Below are positions 31,777-40,075 of a stretch of DNA of 64,000 bases, in pieces (the first letter of the stretch is position 1; each line of letters opens with the position of its first letter). A program made the position numbers and the translations under genes. This stretch comes from UBA11524 sp965646445 (lineage in GTDB: Bacteria; Bacillota; Clostridia; Christensenellales; Aristaeellaceae): the NCBI GenBank assembly GCA_965646445.1, contig CBFFZW010000001.1, positions 62,001 to 126,000 on the forward strand. The letters run 5' to 3'. The notes under the pieces were generated by a model that worked only from the letters and a program-made list of their open reading frames with translations, made no database searches and was not told where the DNA came from.

Positions 31777-31805
31777 TTGACGTTCGTGGAAAAGACTGGT
31801 ATGAT
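31777..31805 (+). promoter_or_regulatory. Promoter of the DUF368 operon
   Basis: TTGACG (31777-31782), 17 bp, extended -10 TGG-TATGAT (31800-31805), 18 bp before the start codon. Confidence 0.8.
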
Positions 31806-31823
31806 GAGGAAAGGAAGCCGGAT

Positions 31824-32651
31824 ATGGAAAAAGAAGCGTCCATGAATCCTGTGGTTCGGCTGCTGCAGGGCATGCTGATCGGCACAGGCGCGGTGCTGCC
31901 GGGGATTTCAGGCGGCGTCCTGATGGTGATTTTCGGGCTGTATCAGCCGCTGATGGCGATCCTGGCGCATCCTGTCCGCGGCCTGCGCGATGGCCTGCGC
32001 CAGCTTCTGCCCGTTCTGCTGGGCATTGTGCTGGGTTTCCTGGGCATCGCCCGATTGCTGGGCTTTCTTCTGCACAGCTATCCGGAGCCGTCCGTGTGCC
32101 TGTTTGTCGGCATGATTGCCGGGATGCTGCCTTCTCTTTTCAAAGAGGCGGGGGAAAGAGGGCGGGGCTCCTCGGCATGGGTCGCGCTGGCGGCGGCCTT
32201 CGGCGTGACGCTGACGCTGCTGCTGCTTTTGCGGGTGGTGCGGGTGACCATCGTCCCGGACTTTCTGTGGTATGTGTTTTGCGGCTTTTGCCTGGCGCTG
32301 TCGGTGATCGTGCCGGGAATGAGCTTTTCCACCCTGCTGATGCCCCTGGGGCTGTACACGCCGTTTATCGAGGGGATTGGCCGCCTGAACCTGGCCGTCC
32401 TGCTGCCGGGCGGGCTGGGCGCGGTGCTGACCATGGCGCTGATGGCCCGGGGTGTCGCCTGGTTGGTGGAGCGCCGCTATGCGCTGGTGTTTCACGGCGT
32501 GATCGGCGTGGTGATGGCGGCGACGCTGGTCATCATCCCCTTTGACAGCTTTGCCCGGGGCTGGACATCCTTCGCCGTTAACGCGGTCTGCGTCATGGCG
32601 GGCGGGGCGACTGTGTGGGGTATGGAGCGCCTGAACAGGCGCGCGGCGTGA
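31824..32651 (+). CDS. DUF368 membrane protein, PopT-type undecaprenyl-phosphate translocase
   Basis: A 275-residue polytopic protein with the DUF368 signatures GAVLPGISGGVLMVIFGLY near the N-terminus and an internal repeat VIVPGMSFSTLLMPLGLY, plus about eight membrane helices. DUF368 proteins (PopT) have been shown to recycle the lipid carrier undecaprenyl phosphate across the membrane, an essential step for wall and polysaccharide synthesis. It is followed 30 bp later by a wall-active transpeptidase fusion, consistent with an envelope role. Confidence 0.88.
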   Translation: MEKEASMNPVVRLLQGMLIGTGAVLPGISGGVLMVIFGLYQPLMAILAHPVRGLRDGLRQLLPVLLGIVLGFLGIARLLGFLLHSYPEPSVCLFVGMIAGMLPSLFKEAGERGRGSSAWVALAAAFGVTLTLLLLLRVVRVTIVPDFLWYVFCGFCLALSVIVPGMSFSTLLMPLGLYTPFIEGIGRLNLAVLLPGGLGAVLTMALMARGVAWLVERRYALVFHGVIGVVMAATLVIIPFDSFARGWTSFAVNAVCVMAGGATVWGMERLNRRAA

Positions 32652-32681
32652 TGAATGAAGACAAAAGAGGAGGCCATGACC

Positions 32682-35084
32682 ATGAAACGCTGGCTGATGC
32701 TGCTTCTTATTCTCTTTCTGCCCCTGGGGGCCTTGGCGGAATCGCCTGCCCTGACCATCGCCTGTCCGGGGAAGGTGACGGGCTTTCAGGAGAATGTGCT
32801 GACCATCCACAGCGACCGGGCTGAAACGCTGACCCTTCGCCTGGAGCAGCGGGGCAATGTGTGGCGCGCCATGACCGTTTCGGTGCAGGCGGGGGAGAAT
32901 GTGCTCGTCTGGGACGGCCTGGGCGAGAACGAGGAGCGCCTGCCGGAGGGAAAACTCGACCTCATTGCCCTGACGGCGGACGGCCGGGAGGTCTGGCGCG
33001 GAGAGATCACCGTGGGCCGCAGCGAGAACGCGGTGATCTATGCCCTGCCGTCCTCGGACATCCTGTATCTGGAAAGCGACTGGTTCGCGGAGGTCTGCGC
33101 CGTCCGCCAGGGCGCAATGATGGTGGAAATTTACCAGGGGGAGCGGCTCCTTGCCACCCAGCGGGAATCGGTGAAAAGCGGCGAGCCTTTCAAGCTGCGT
33201 TGGAAGGGCAAGGCGGGCCGGGAGACGGTGCCGGAGGGGACGTACCGCCTGCGCTACTATATGGAGAAGAACCCGGCCTGGGTTCGGGAAATCATGGTGG
33301 AGGTTCGGGCGGGCGCGGCGCCGACGCTGCCGGTGACGGTCACGGGCCCCGTTCTTCCCGCGGACGGGGATGATGACGCGGCTATCTGGCAGATCATGCA
33401 GAAGCCCTCGGTGGTGGCGGATGTGGCGGCGGTTTCCCATCAGAAGGTGTATGCCGGCCCCAGCAAATCGACGGACGTTCTGGGTACCTTCCATGGCCAG
33501 TCCCAGGGCATGGAGGTCTTCGACATCCGCGATGACGGCTGGGCCAGGGTGGGCGGCTGGAACCATGAAACCGGCGATTATGTGGAAGGCTATGTCCCCG
33601 TGGGCAGCCTGAAGGTGGCGGCGCCCAACGGGGAATACGGCCTCCTGGTGGACAAGCGTACCCAGCGCATGGCGGTGTTTTACCGTGGCGAGCGCATTGC
33701 GGAGATGGCCGTTTCCACAGGGCTGGTGGCGAAAAACAAGATGATCCGGGAGACGGCCACCGGCGCGTTCCTGACCCTGGAGCACATGGAGCCCTTCAGC
33801 ATGGACGGGAAGAAGTACGAGCATGTCATCCGCTACGACGGCGGCAATCTGCTGCACCAGCTGCCCTACCGCTGGGTATCGGGCTGCAAGGATTATACGG
33901 AGGGCCAGAGTCAGCTGGGGCAGAAGGCCTCCCATGGCTGCGTGCGGATGGATCGCCTGCCGGGGGAGAGCGGCGTGACCGCCTATTGGCTGTGGACGCA
34001 CCTGCCCTGGGGCACCCGCGTCATCATCCTGGACGATCCGGCGCAGCGGATGGAGCAGGCTGCGGCCGTCGCCGCCGGACGGCTGCCGGTGAGTCAGATC
34101 CGCAGCGAGCCCGCAGCGCCGCCGCTGATGCTGCCGGAGGAAAGCGAACTCCGCCTGACGGTGGGGGGCGACGCGGTGCTCGGCACCCGGGAGGCGTGGT
34201 GGGACAAGACGGAATCGCTGCCCTCCTATCTGGCGCGCAGCGGCATGGACTATCCCTTCAGCGGCCTGTACAAGGTTTTTGCCGAGGACGACATGACCTT
34301 CATCAACCTGGAATGCGTCCTCAAGGAGGACTCCAAGGGGGAGAAGAAGGACAAGCTGTACCGCTTCCGGGGCCTGCCGTCCTATACGGCGGTGCTCACA
34401 GAGGGCTCGGTGGAGCAGGTCTCCATTGCCAACAACCATCACATCGACTATGGCAGCGCGGGCAGGGACGTCACCCGTAAGGCCCTTGAGGACGCGGGCA
34501 TCCCGTACAGCGGCTACGGGTATACCTGGGTGTGGGAGAAGGACGGCCATCGCGTCGGCTTCGGCGGCTGCCGGGAAACCGTGTACCGGCAGAACAAGGG
34601 GATCATCGCCCAGGATGCGGCGAGCCTCCGGGCGCAGGGCTGCGATGTCATCATCTACACCTGCCATTGGGGCAAGGAGTACAGCCCCGGCCATAACGAG
34701 CTGCAGCTGGAAATGGCCAGGGCCGCGGCGGCAGCGGGGGTGGACATCGTTGTGGGCGCGCATCCCCATGTGGTGCAGGGCGTCGATACGGTGGACGGCA
34801 CCCTCGTTCTGTGGAGCCTGGGCAACCTGATGTTCGGCGGCACCCACGACATGACCACCTTCGACGCCGCGTTGGCCCGGATCGACCTGCGCTTCGGCCC
34901 GGAGGGCTATCAGGGCTGCACCGTGCGCATGCTGCCCATTCTCACCAGCACCTCGGCGGACATCGGGCTCAACGACTTCCGCCCCGTCCTCGCCAGGGAT
35001 GCCGATTACGAGCGGATCTGGCAGAAGATCCAGGCGGACAGCGGCCTTCTGCTGACGGAGGCCATGTGGTTCCCCGCGCGGTAA
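32682..35084 (+). CDS. L,D-transpeptidase (YkuD) fused to CapA-like phosphoesterase domain
   Basis: An 800-residue exported protein. A signal peptide (WLMLLLILFLPLGALA) is followed by two Ig-like domains (~25-215) and an SH3-like domain (~250-310). A YkuD L,D-transpeptidase domain (~318-455) has catalytic SHGCVRM (His418, Cys420). The C-terminal CapA/PGA-synthesis domain (~490-795) shows TVGGDAVLG, FINLECVL, ANNHHIDYG, GAHPHVVQG and WSLGNLMFGG. The transpeptidase should form or edit 3-3 peptidoglycan cross-links or attach proteins; the CapA-type domain may act on a polyglutamate or other polymer. ATG 32682 was chosen for its 8-bp spacing from AGGAGG. Confidence 0.9.
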   Translation: MKRWLMLLLILFLPLGALAESPALTIACPGKVTGFQENVLTIHSDRAETLTLRLEQRGNVWRAMTVSVQAGENVLVWDGLGENEERLPEGKLDLIALTADGREVWRGEITVGRSENAVIYALPSSDILYLESDWFAEVCAVRQGAMMVEIYQGERLLATQRESVKSGEPFKLRWKGKAGRETVPEGTYRLRYYMEKNPAWVREIMVEVRAGAAPTLPVTVTGPVLPADGDDDAAIWQIMQKPSVVADVAAVSHQKVYAGPSKSTDVLGTFHGQSQGMEVFDIRDDGWARVGGWNHETGDYVEGYVPVGSLKVAAPNGEYGLLVDKRTQRMAVFYRGERIAEMAVSTGLVAKNKMIRETATGAFLTLEHMEPFSMDGKKYEHVIRYDGGNLLHQLPYRWVSGCKDYTEGQSQLGQKASHGCVRMDRLPGESGVTAYWLWTHLPWGTRVIILDDPAQRMEQAAAVAAGRLPVSQIRSEPAAPPLMLPEESELRLTVGGDAVLGTREAWWDKTESLPSYLARSGMDYPFSGLYKVFAEDDMTFINLECVLKEDSKGEKKDKLYRFRGLPSYTAVLTEGSVEQVSIANNHHIDYGSAGRDVTRKALEDAGIPYSGYGYTWVWEKDGHRVGFGGCRETVYRQNKGIIAQDAASLRAQGCDVIIYTCHWGKEYSPGHNELQLEMARAAAAAGVDIVVGAHPHVVQGVDTVDGTLVLWSLGNLMFGGTHDMTTFDAALARIDLRFGPEGYQGCTVRMLPILTSTSADIGLNDFRPVLARDADYERIWQKIQADSGLLLTEAMWFPAR

Positions 35085-35096
35085 ACGCTTGCCTTG

Positions 35097-35130
35097 CGGC
35101 TCGCTTTCTCTTGGGAAAGCGGGCTTTTTT
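35097..35130 (+). terminator. Intrinsic terminator after the transpeptidase gene
   Basis: Stem GCTCGCTTTC (35099-35108) with GAAAGCGGGC (35115-35124), a 6-nt loop, then six T. Confidence 0.88.
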
Positions 35131-35212
35131 GCGCCGTCAGGAAACCTTTGCCGCGATGAACGCCGGGACAATTGGGGATAGTACGCTTGATGAAGGAAGG
35201 CGGGATGCGCGG

Positions 35213-36208
35213 ATGAATAAGGTACGGGCTACACGATGGATGCTGCTGATTACGGCGGCGGCGGTGCTGATGATGCAGCTGATTCCCTGGGCCATATGCT
35301 GCGGGCAGCCCACGGAGCGGGAGGCGAGGGTGACGCTGTGCCGTGTCAGCCTGGGTCATGTGGAGCAGGTCACGGCGGTGTCCGGCGTTCTGCGCGGACA
35401 GGGAGAATACGCGGCGCTGTCGCCCTCAGCGGGAATCGTCGATGCGGTGTATGTGTCGGCGGGCGACCGGGTGAAGGCGGGGCAGGCGCTGTTCCGGCTG
35501 GATGGCGAGGCGCAGGAGCGTGCGGTGACGGCAGCCCTGAGCCGGGCCAGAATCGAGGACAGCCTGGCGGTCTTTCAGCAGGGGCAGGAATGGGCCGCGT
35601 GGCGCGAGGTTCTTGAACAGGAGGGCGGCGTAAGTACCGCGCAGGCGGGCGCGGCGCTGGAGGCGCTGACGGTGCGCGCGGCGTCGGACGGCGTTGTTCG
35701 GACGGTGAACGTGGCCAGGAACGGCGCGGTCACGGCGGGAATGCCCGGCGTCACGCTGAGCGCGGAAAGCCAGGAAATCCAGTGCGCTATGGTGGCAAAG
35801 GACGCGGCGGCCATCACCACGGGCATGAGCGCGCGCATCCTGTGGGACGGCGAGGTGCGGAGCAGGGGTGTGGTGACGGACATCGGCGTGGTGACGGCGG
35901 CGGCGGGGCAAAGCGTCTGCCCGGTGATCGTGACGCCGGAGGAGCCCCTCGCGCTGCCCATGGGGACGAAGGTGGAGGTCGAGATCATCCGGGATCGGGC
36001 GTCCCAGGTGCCGGTGCTGCCGGTGGAGGCCGTCAGCGACCGGGACACGGTGCGCTGGGTGGCGGACGGCCGGTGCTATGAGGCGCCTGTGACGGTGCTG
36101 ATGGCTGACGAGACCTGCTGCTGGGTGGATATGCTCCGGGGGACGGCGGTGGTGCTTTCCGGGGAAGCCACGGTGGAGGGACAGCGGATTCGGGAGGAAA
36201 CGCCATGA
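35213..36208 (+). CDS. Membrane fusion protein (MacA/HlyD-like)
   Basis: A 331-residue adaptor of an ABC exporter. An N-terminal membrane anchor (WMLLITAAAVLMMQLIPWAI) is followed by a biotinyl-lipoyl-like half motif (VDAVYVSAGDRVKAGQALFR), a short helical hairpin and the second lipoyl half (LTVRAASDGVVRTVNVARNG), then beta-barrel regions. The hairpin is short, as in Gram-positive adaptors without an outer membrane partner. GGAAGG precedes the ATG at 35213. The gene overlaps the permease gene by 4 bp. Confidence 0.82.
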   Translation: MNKVRATRWMLLITAAAVLMMQLIPWAICCGQPTEREARVTLCRVSLGHVEQVTAVSGVLRGQGEYAALSPSAGIVDAVYVSAGDRVKAGQALFRLDGEAQERAVTAALSRARIEDSLAVFQQGQEWAAWREVLEQEGGVSTAQAGAALEALTVRAASDGVVRTVNVARNGAVTAGMPGVTLSAESQEIQCAMVAKDAAAITTGMSARILWDGEVRSRGVVTDIGVVTAAAGQSVCPVIVTPEEPLALPMGTKVEVEIIRDRASQVPVLPVEAVSDRDTVRWVADGRCYEAPVTVLMADETCCWVDMLRGTAVVLSGEATVEGQRIREETP

Positions 36209-37335
36209 AGCTGACGGACGCGGCCTGGCTGTCGGGCACCAGCCTGATGAAAAATCCCCTGCGGACAGTCCTGACCATTCTGGGCCTGGCCGTTGGCGTG
36301 GCGGCGGTGCTTTCAGTGGTCACGCTGGGCGCGGCGGGACAGGTTCAGGTGGAAAACGAGATTGACAAACTGGGCGTGGACAAGGTATGGATTACGGTGG
36401 AGCAGGGGAGCGGAAGGGCGCTGACGCCGGAAACCGCCAATGTTGTGGAGGCCGCGGCCCGGGCGGACGCCTGCGCGACTGCCTACACGGTGGGCACGGC
36501 GCTCTATCAGGGCCGGACGGCGGCGGTCAGCGTGGCGGGCTATGACGGCGGCGTGGACAAGGTGCTGCATCCGGCGCTGTCGGCGGGCAGGATGTTCACC
36601 CAGCGGGAGTTTGACGAGGGCAGGCCCGTCGCCCTGGTGGATCAGGCGCTTCTGGAATGGTGGGGCGAAGAGGTGCTGGGGCAGCGCATCGAATTGGGCA
36701 GCCGCATGGTGACGGTGGTGGGCGCACTTCAGCCCATCGCGGGTCAGGCCGCCTCGGGCACGGTCTATCTGCCGCTGAAAACGCTGCTGGATACCTATGC
36801 CGGTAGCGGGGTGGGAGAAATCACCATGGCCGTTCCCCGGGGCGTCAAGGCGGACGACGTGGCTGCCATGGCGCTCGCCACCCTGGGAGAGGGCTACCGG
36901 GCGGCGACGCTTCAAAACGAGATCGACGCGGCCCGGTCGGTCATCAGGATTTTCGTGATGGTGCTGGCCTGCGTGGCGGCGGTGTGCGTCCTCACCGGCG
37001 GCATCGGCGTGATGAACATCCTGCTGGTCTCCGTTCGGGAGCGGCGGCGGGAGATCGGGCTGATGAAGGCGGTGGGCGGTACGGCCCGGCAGGTCGCGGC
37101 GCTGTTTCTTCTGGAGGCCATGAGCTATGCGGTCATGGGCGGCGTCCTGGGCATGATGATGGGCATGGGCATGATTCGCGTCTTTGGCTGGCTGATCGGG
37201 CTGGACACGGCGCTGTCGCCGGCCACGGCGATCATCACCCTGCTGGGGGCGGCGCTCCTGGGCGCGGGCTTCGGCGTGCTGCCCGCCATCCGCGCCTCCG
37301 CCATGCAGCCGGTGGACGCCCTGAAGCAGCAGTAG
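36205..37335 (+). CDS. ABC transporter permease (MacB/FtsX type)
   Basis: A 376-residue permease with the MacB topology. One helix (VLTILGLAVGVAAVLSVVTL) is followed by a large extracellular MacB_PCD domain (~50-240) and then the FtsX domain with three helices (IFVMVLACVAAVCVLTGGIG, and NILLVSVRERRREIGLMKAV after it). The C-terminus IRASAMQPVDALKQQ is typical of the family. It should work with the adaptor at 35213-36208 to export a peptide or lipid-like substrate. The expected ATP-binding subunit is not adjacent. Confidence 0.87.
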   Translation: MKLTDAAWLSGTSLMKNPLRTVLTILGLAVGVAAVLSVVTLGAAGQVQVENEIDKLGVDKVWITVEQGSGRALTPETANVVEAAARADACATAYTVGTALYQGRTAAVSVAGYDGGVDKVLHPALSAGRMFTQREFDEGRPVALVDQALLEWWGEEVLGQRIELGSRMVTVVGALQPIAGQAASGTVYLPLKTLLDTYAGSGVGEITMAVPRGVKADDVAAMALATLGEGYRAATLQNEIDAARSVIRIFVMVLACVAAVCVLTGGIGVMNILLVSVRERRREIGLMKAVGGTARQVAALFLLEAMSYAVMGGVLGMMMGMGMIRVFGWLIGLDTALSPATAIITLLGAALLGAGFGVLPAIRASAMQPVDALKQQ

Positions 37336-37380
37336 GGAGGATGTCCAACAAAGCGGGTGAAGGCTTGTCAGTTTCGTCCA

Positions 37381-37410
37381 TTGACAGGAAAGCGGACGAT
37401 ACGGTATGAT
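37381..37410 (+). promoter_or_regulatory. Upstream promoter P1 before the sugar ABC ATPase gene
   Basis: TTGACA (37381-37386), 18 bp, TATGAT (37405-37410). It would yield a leader of about 240 nt before the ATPase gene, and it overlies a GC-rich stretch with several short inverted repeats but no recognised riboswitch. Confidence 0.6.
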
Positions 37411-37567
37411 ACTCCTGCCAGGCATACCAGATAGGGTGGCTTGGCCTGCTCGCAAGGGTGAGGATAGTGCCTTCGGGGATGAAAAGCAAATGTCGCAATC
37501 GGGCGCAATTCGCCCCGCGCATACATTGTGAACAAAGAATGCGAAAAATGCTTGTCAATTCGGGCAA

Positions 37568-37596
37568 TTCACATTTGCGGCAAAAGCAGGTATAAT
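37568..37596 (+). promoter_or_regulatory. Proximal promoter P2 of the sugar ABC ATPase gene
   Basis: TTCACA (37568-37573), 17 bp, TATAAT (37591-37596), about 60 bp before the start codon. Confidence 0.78.
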
Positions 37597-37657
37597 AACC
37601 GTAGTCAATCAACACGGGTATTCGCCTGTGGATGACACTCAGAGGAGGAGTATTACA

Positions 37658-38779
37658 ATGGCAAGCGTATCCCTGAAGAACGTGTACAAGATCTACTCCG
37701 GCAATGTGACTGCTGTCAGCGACTTCAACCTGGACATCGAGGACAAGGAGTTCATCGTGCTGGTTGGTCCTTCCGGCTGCGGCAAGTCCACCACCCTGCG
37801 CATGGTCGCCGGTCTGGAGGAAATCTCCAAGGGCGAACTGTACATCGGCGATAAGCTGGTCAACGACGTCGCGCCCAAGGATCGCGACATCGCCATGGTG
37901 TTCCAGAACTACGCTCTGTATCCCCACATGACCGTGTTTGACAACATGGCCTTCGGCCTGAAGCTGCGCAAGGTTCCCAAGGATCAGATCAAGGCCAAGG
38001 TGGAAGCCGCCGCCAAGATCCTGGACATTGCCCACCTGCTGAACCGTAAGCCCAAGGCCCTGTCCGGCGGCCAGCGTCAGCGTGTTGCTCTGGGCCGTGC
38101 CATCGTCCGTGAGCCCAAGGTCTTCCTGTTCGACGAGCCGCTGTCCAACCTGGACGCCAAGCTGCGCGTTGCCATGCGTACCGAGATCACCAAGCTGCAT
38201 CAGCGCCTGCAGACCACCTTCATCTACGTTACCCATGACCAGACCGAGGCCATGACCATGGCTTCCCGTATCGTGGTTATGAAGGACGGCGTGATCCAGC
38301 AGGTGGATACCCCCCAGAATCTGTATGATTTCCCCGCCAACGAGTTCGTCGCCGGCTTCATCGGCAGCCCCCAGATGAACTTCTTCGACGTGACCCTGTC
38401 CAAGGAAGGCCAGGATGTCGTGGCTTCCTTCGGCGAGAACAAGATCGTTGTGCCCGTGAGCAAGGTTTCCAAGTTTGCTGACGAGAGCTGCATCGGCAAG
38501 GAAGTCATCATGGGCATCCGTCCCGAGAACATCCATGACGACGCCGCCGTGCTGGCCAGCTTCCCCACCGCCACCATCGACGTGGACGTGGAAGTGACCG
38601 AGCAGATGGGTTCCGAGACCTACCTGTACATGAAGACTACCGGCAAGAACGACAACATCATCGCCCGTGTTGATCCCCGTACCAGCAGCCGCGCTGGCGA
38701 CAAGATCAAGATCGCTTTCGATGTGAATCGTCTGCACTTCTTCGACAAGGAGACCAAGCTGACCCTGCTGACCCGCTAA
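37658..38779 (+). CDS. Multiple-sugar ABC transporter ATPase (MsmK/UgpC type)
   Basis: A 373-residue ATPase of the CUT1 carbohydrate importer family. It has Walker A GPSGCGKST, Q-loop VFQNYALYPHMTVFDN, signature LSGGQRQRVALGRA, Walker B VFLFDEPLSNLDAKL and H-loop VTHDQTEAM. A C-terminal regulatory OB-fold (TOBE) domain starts at about 240 (IGSPQMNFFDV; GIRPENI). Such stand-alone ATPases usually serve several sugar transporters encoded elsewhere. Codon use is strongly biased (CGT, AAG, GGC), suggesting high expression. GGAGGAG precedes ATG 37658. Confidence 0.93.
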   Translation: MASVSLKNVYKIYSGNVTAVSDFNLDIEDKEFIVLVGPSGCGKSTTLRMVAGLEEISKGELYIGDKLVNDVAPKDRDIAMVFQNYALYPHMTVFDNMAFGLKLRKVPKDQIKAKVEAAAKILDIAHLLNRKPKALSGGQRQRVALGRAIVREPKVFLFDEPLSNLDAKLRVAMRTEITKLHQRLQTTFIYVTHDQTEAMTMASRIVVMKDGVIQQVDTPQNLYDFPANEFVAGFIGSPQMNFFDVTLSKEGQDVVASFGENKIVVPVSKVSKFADESCIGKEVIMGIRPENIHDDAAVLASFPTATIDVDVEVTEQMGSETYLYMKTTGKNDNIIARVDPRTSSRAGDKIKIAFDVNRLHFFDKETKLTLLTR

Positions 38780-38803
38780 TCGCGGTTGAATCAGGTGTAC
38801 TAT

Positions 38804-38836
38804 GGACGGCTTCCGCAAAGGGAGCCGTCTTTTTTC
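38804..38836 (+). terminator. Intrinsic terminator after the sugar ABC ATPase gene
   Basis: GACGGCTTCC and GGAGCCGTC form a 9-10 bp stem with a 6-nt loop, followed by seven T. Confidence 0.85.
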
Positions 38837-38922
38837 TGCCCGGTAAGCAGCAAATGATGCTCATTCTGCTGCTTTTTGTGGAAATGTCACAAAATGTTTT
38901 GATTTGCGAGGCGTATCGCTCT

Positions 38923-38950
38923 TTGCAGATGAGGAAAGCTGTGGTATAAT
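38923..38950 (+). promoter_or_regulatory. Promoter of the PucR/CdaR-like gene
   Basis: TTGCAG (38923-38928), 16 bp, extended -10 TGG-TATAAT (38945-38950). Confidence 0.68.
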
Positions 38951-39004
38951 AACAAGGATTGGCGCGTCATGCCGGATGCGCCGCATCGGAAGGGAGATAG
39001 CCAA

Positions 39005-40051
39005 ATGGATAAGCAGTTGATGGAGCGGATGGAGTCCGTACTGGCGCCGCTTTCGGTTCCGATCACCATGATGGACAGGGATGGCGATATCAAGGGGAGC
39101 CAGGAGGGAACGCCGCTGCCCAAGGTGGCGGAGGGTGTCCCCACCGTCGTTCGCGGCCAGTGGTATCTGCTGCTGCGGAAGCCCTCCGTGGCGCTTTGCT
39201 GCCCGGAAAGCGCTCCGGGCGCGCGGGATGTGCTGACGCTGGCCGGCGCGATGCTTCATCAGCTGGCTGAAGCTGAAAATCACACCGAGGACAGCGCCGA
39301 TGTTTACCGGCGCACGCTGCGCGGCGACCTTTCCGGCGCGGAACTGGAGGCGCTGAGCAACGAGCACCGTATTCCCAGTGATTTGTCCCGCTGCGTCATG
39401 GTGTTCCACATGGTTCAGACGGAAAACGTGCGCGCCTTCGACCTCCTCCGGGACATCACGCCCATTGAGGAGCAGGATGTGCTGATCGACATGGATCGTC
39501 ACACGGTCGTTCTGCTGAAGGACATGACCGGCGTTGAAGCGATGGATGAGCTTGTGATGTACGCGCAGGCGCTGCAGGAAACGCTGATGGGGGAGACGGC
39601 CCACCAGATGACCGTGGGCATTGGCCGTGAACGGCATACCATTGATGAGATCCGGGAAAGCTATGCCGAGGCGCGGCGGGCCATCGAGGTTGGCCGAATC
39701 TTCCAGCCGGAGGACAGCATCTACGTCTTCAGTCGGCTGATTCTGGAGCGCTTCCTGATGGAGCTTCCCCAGGATCTCAGCAGCCATTATCATAGCCTGC
39801 TGTTCAACCGCAAGACGGCCCGGCTGTTCAACGAGGAAATGCTGTACACCATCGACATGTTCTTCAAGAAGGATTTGAACCTGTCGGATACGGCGCGTCA
39901 GCTGTACATCCACCGCAACACCCTGGTTTACCGACTGGATAAGGTGCTCAGGCAGACAGGGCTTGATCTGCGCACCTTTGAGGACGCGGTGACCTTCAAG
40001 ATTCTGATGGAGCTGAAAAAGTGCGGCGGCGATCGCCTCGCGCGCAAGTAA
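39005..40051 (+). CDS. PucR/CdaR-like transcriptional regulator
   Basis: A 348-residue regulator. The C-terminal HTH_30 domain (LSDTARQLYIHRNTLVYRLD then KVLRQTGLDLRTFEDAVTF) is the PucR/CdaR/sugar-diacid type. The middle region (VGIGRERHTIDEIRESYAEA) is the GGDEF-like module common to this family, and the N-terminal part is variable. Ligand unknown. A weak AT-poor ribosome site (GGGAGAT) precedes ATG 39005. An S41 peptidase gene follows 24 bp later and is probably co-transcribed. Confidence 0.85.
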   Translation: MDKQLMERMESVLAPLSVPITMMDRDGDIKGSQEGTPLPKVAEGVPTVVRGQWYLLLRKPSVALCCPESAPGARDVLTLAGAMLHQLAEAENHTEDSADVYRRTLRGDLSGAELEALSNEHRIPSDLSRCVMVFHMVQTENVRAFDLLRDITPIEEQDVLIDMDRHTVVLLKDMTGVEAMDELVMYAQALQETLMGETAHQMTVGIGRERHTIDEIRESYAEARRAIEVGRIFQPEDSIYVFSRLILERFLMELPQDLSSHYHSLLFNRKTARLFNEEMLYTIDMFFKKDLNLSDTARQLYIHRNTLVYRLDKVLRQTGLDLRTFEDAVTFKILMELKKCGGDRLARK

Positions 40052-40075
40052 GCTCCACCCGTGGAGGAGATTGGA

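Noticed and set aside
31908..35171. A 1087-codon minus-strand frame opposite the DUF368 and transpeptidase genes
   Set aside because: Same type of antisense artefact; the plus strand carries complete catalytic motifs.
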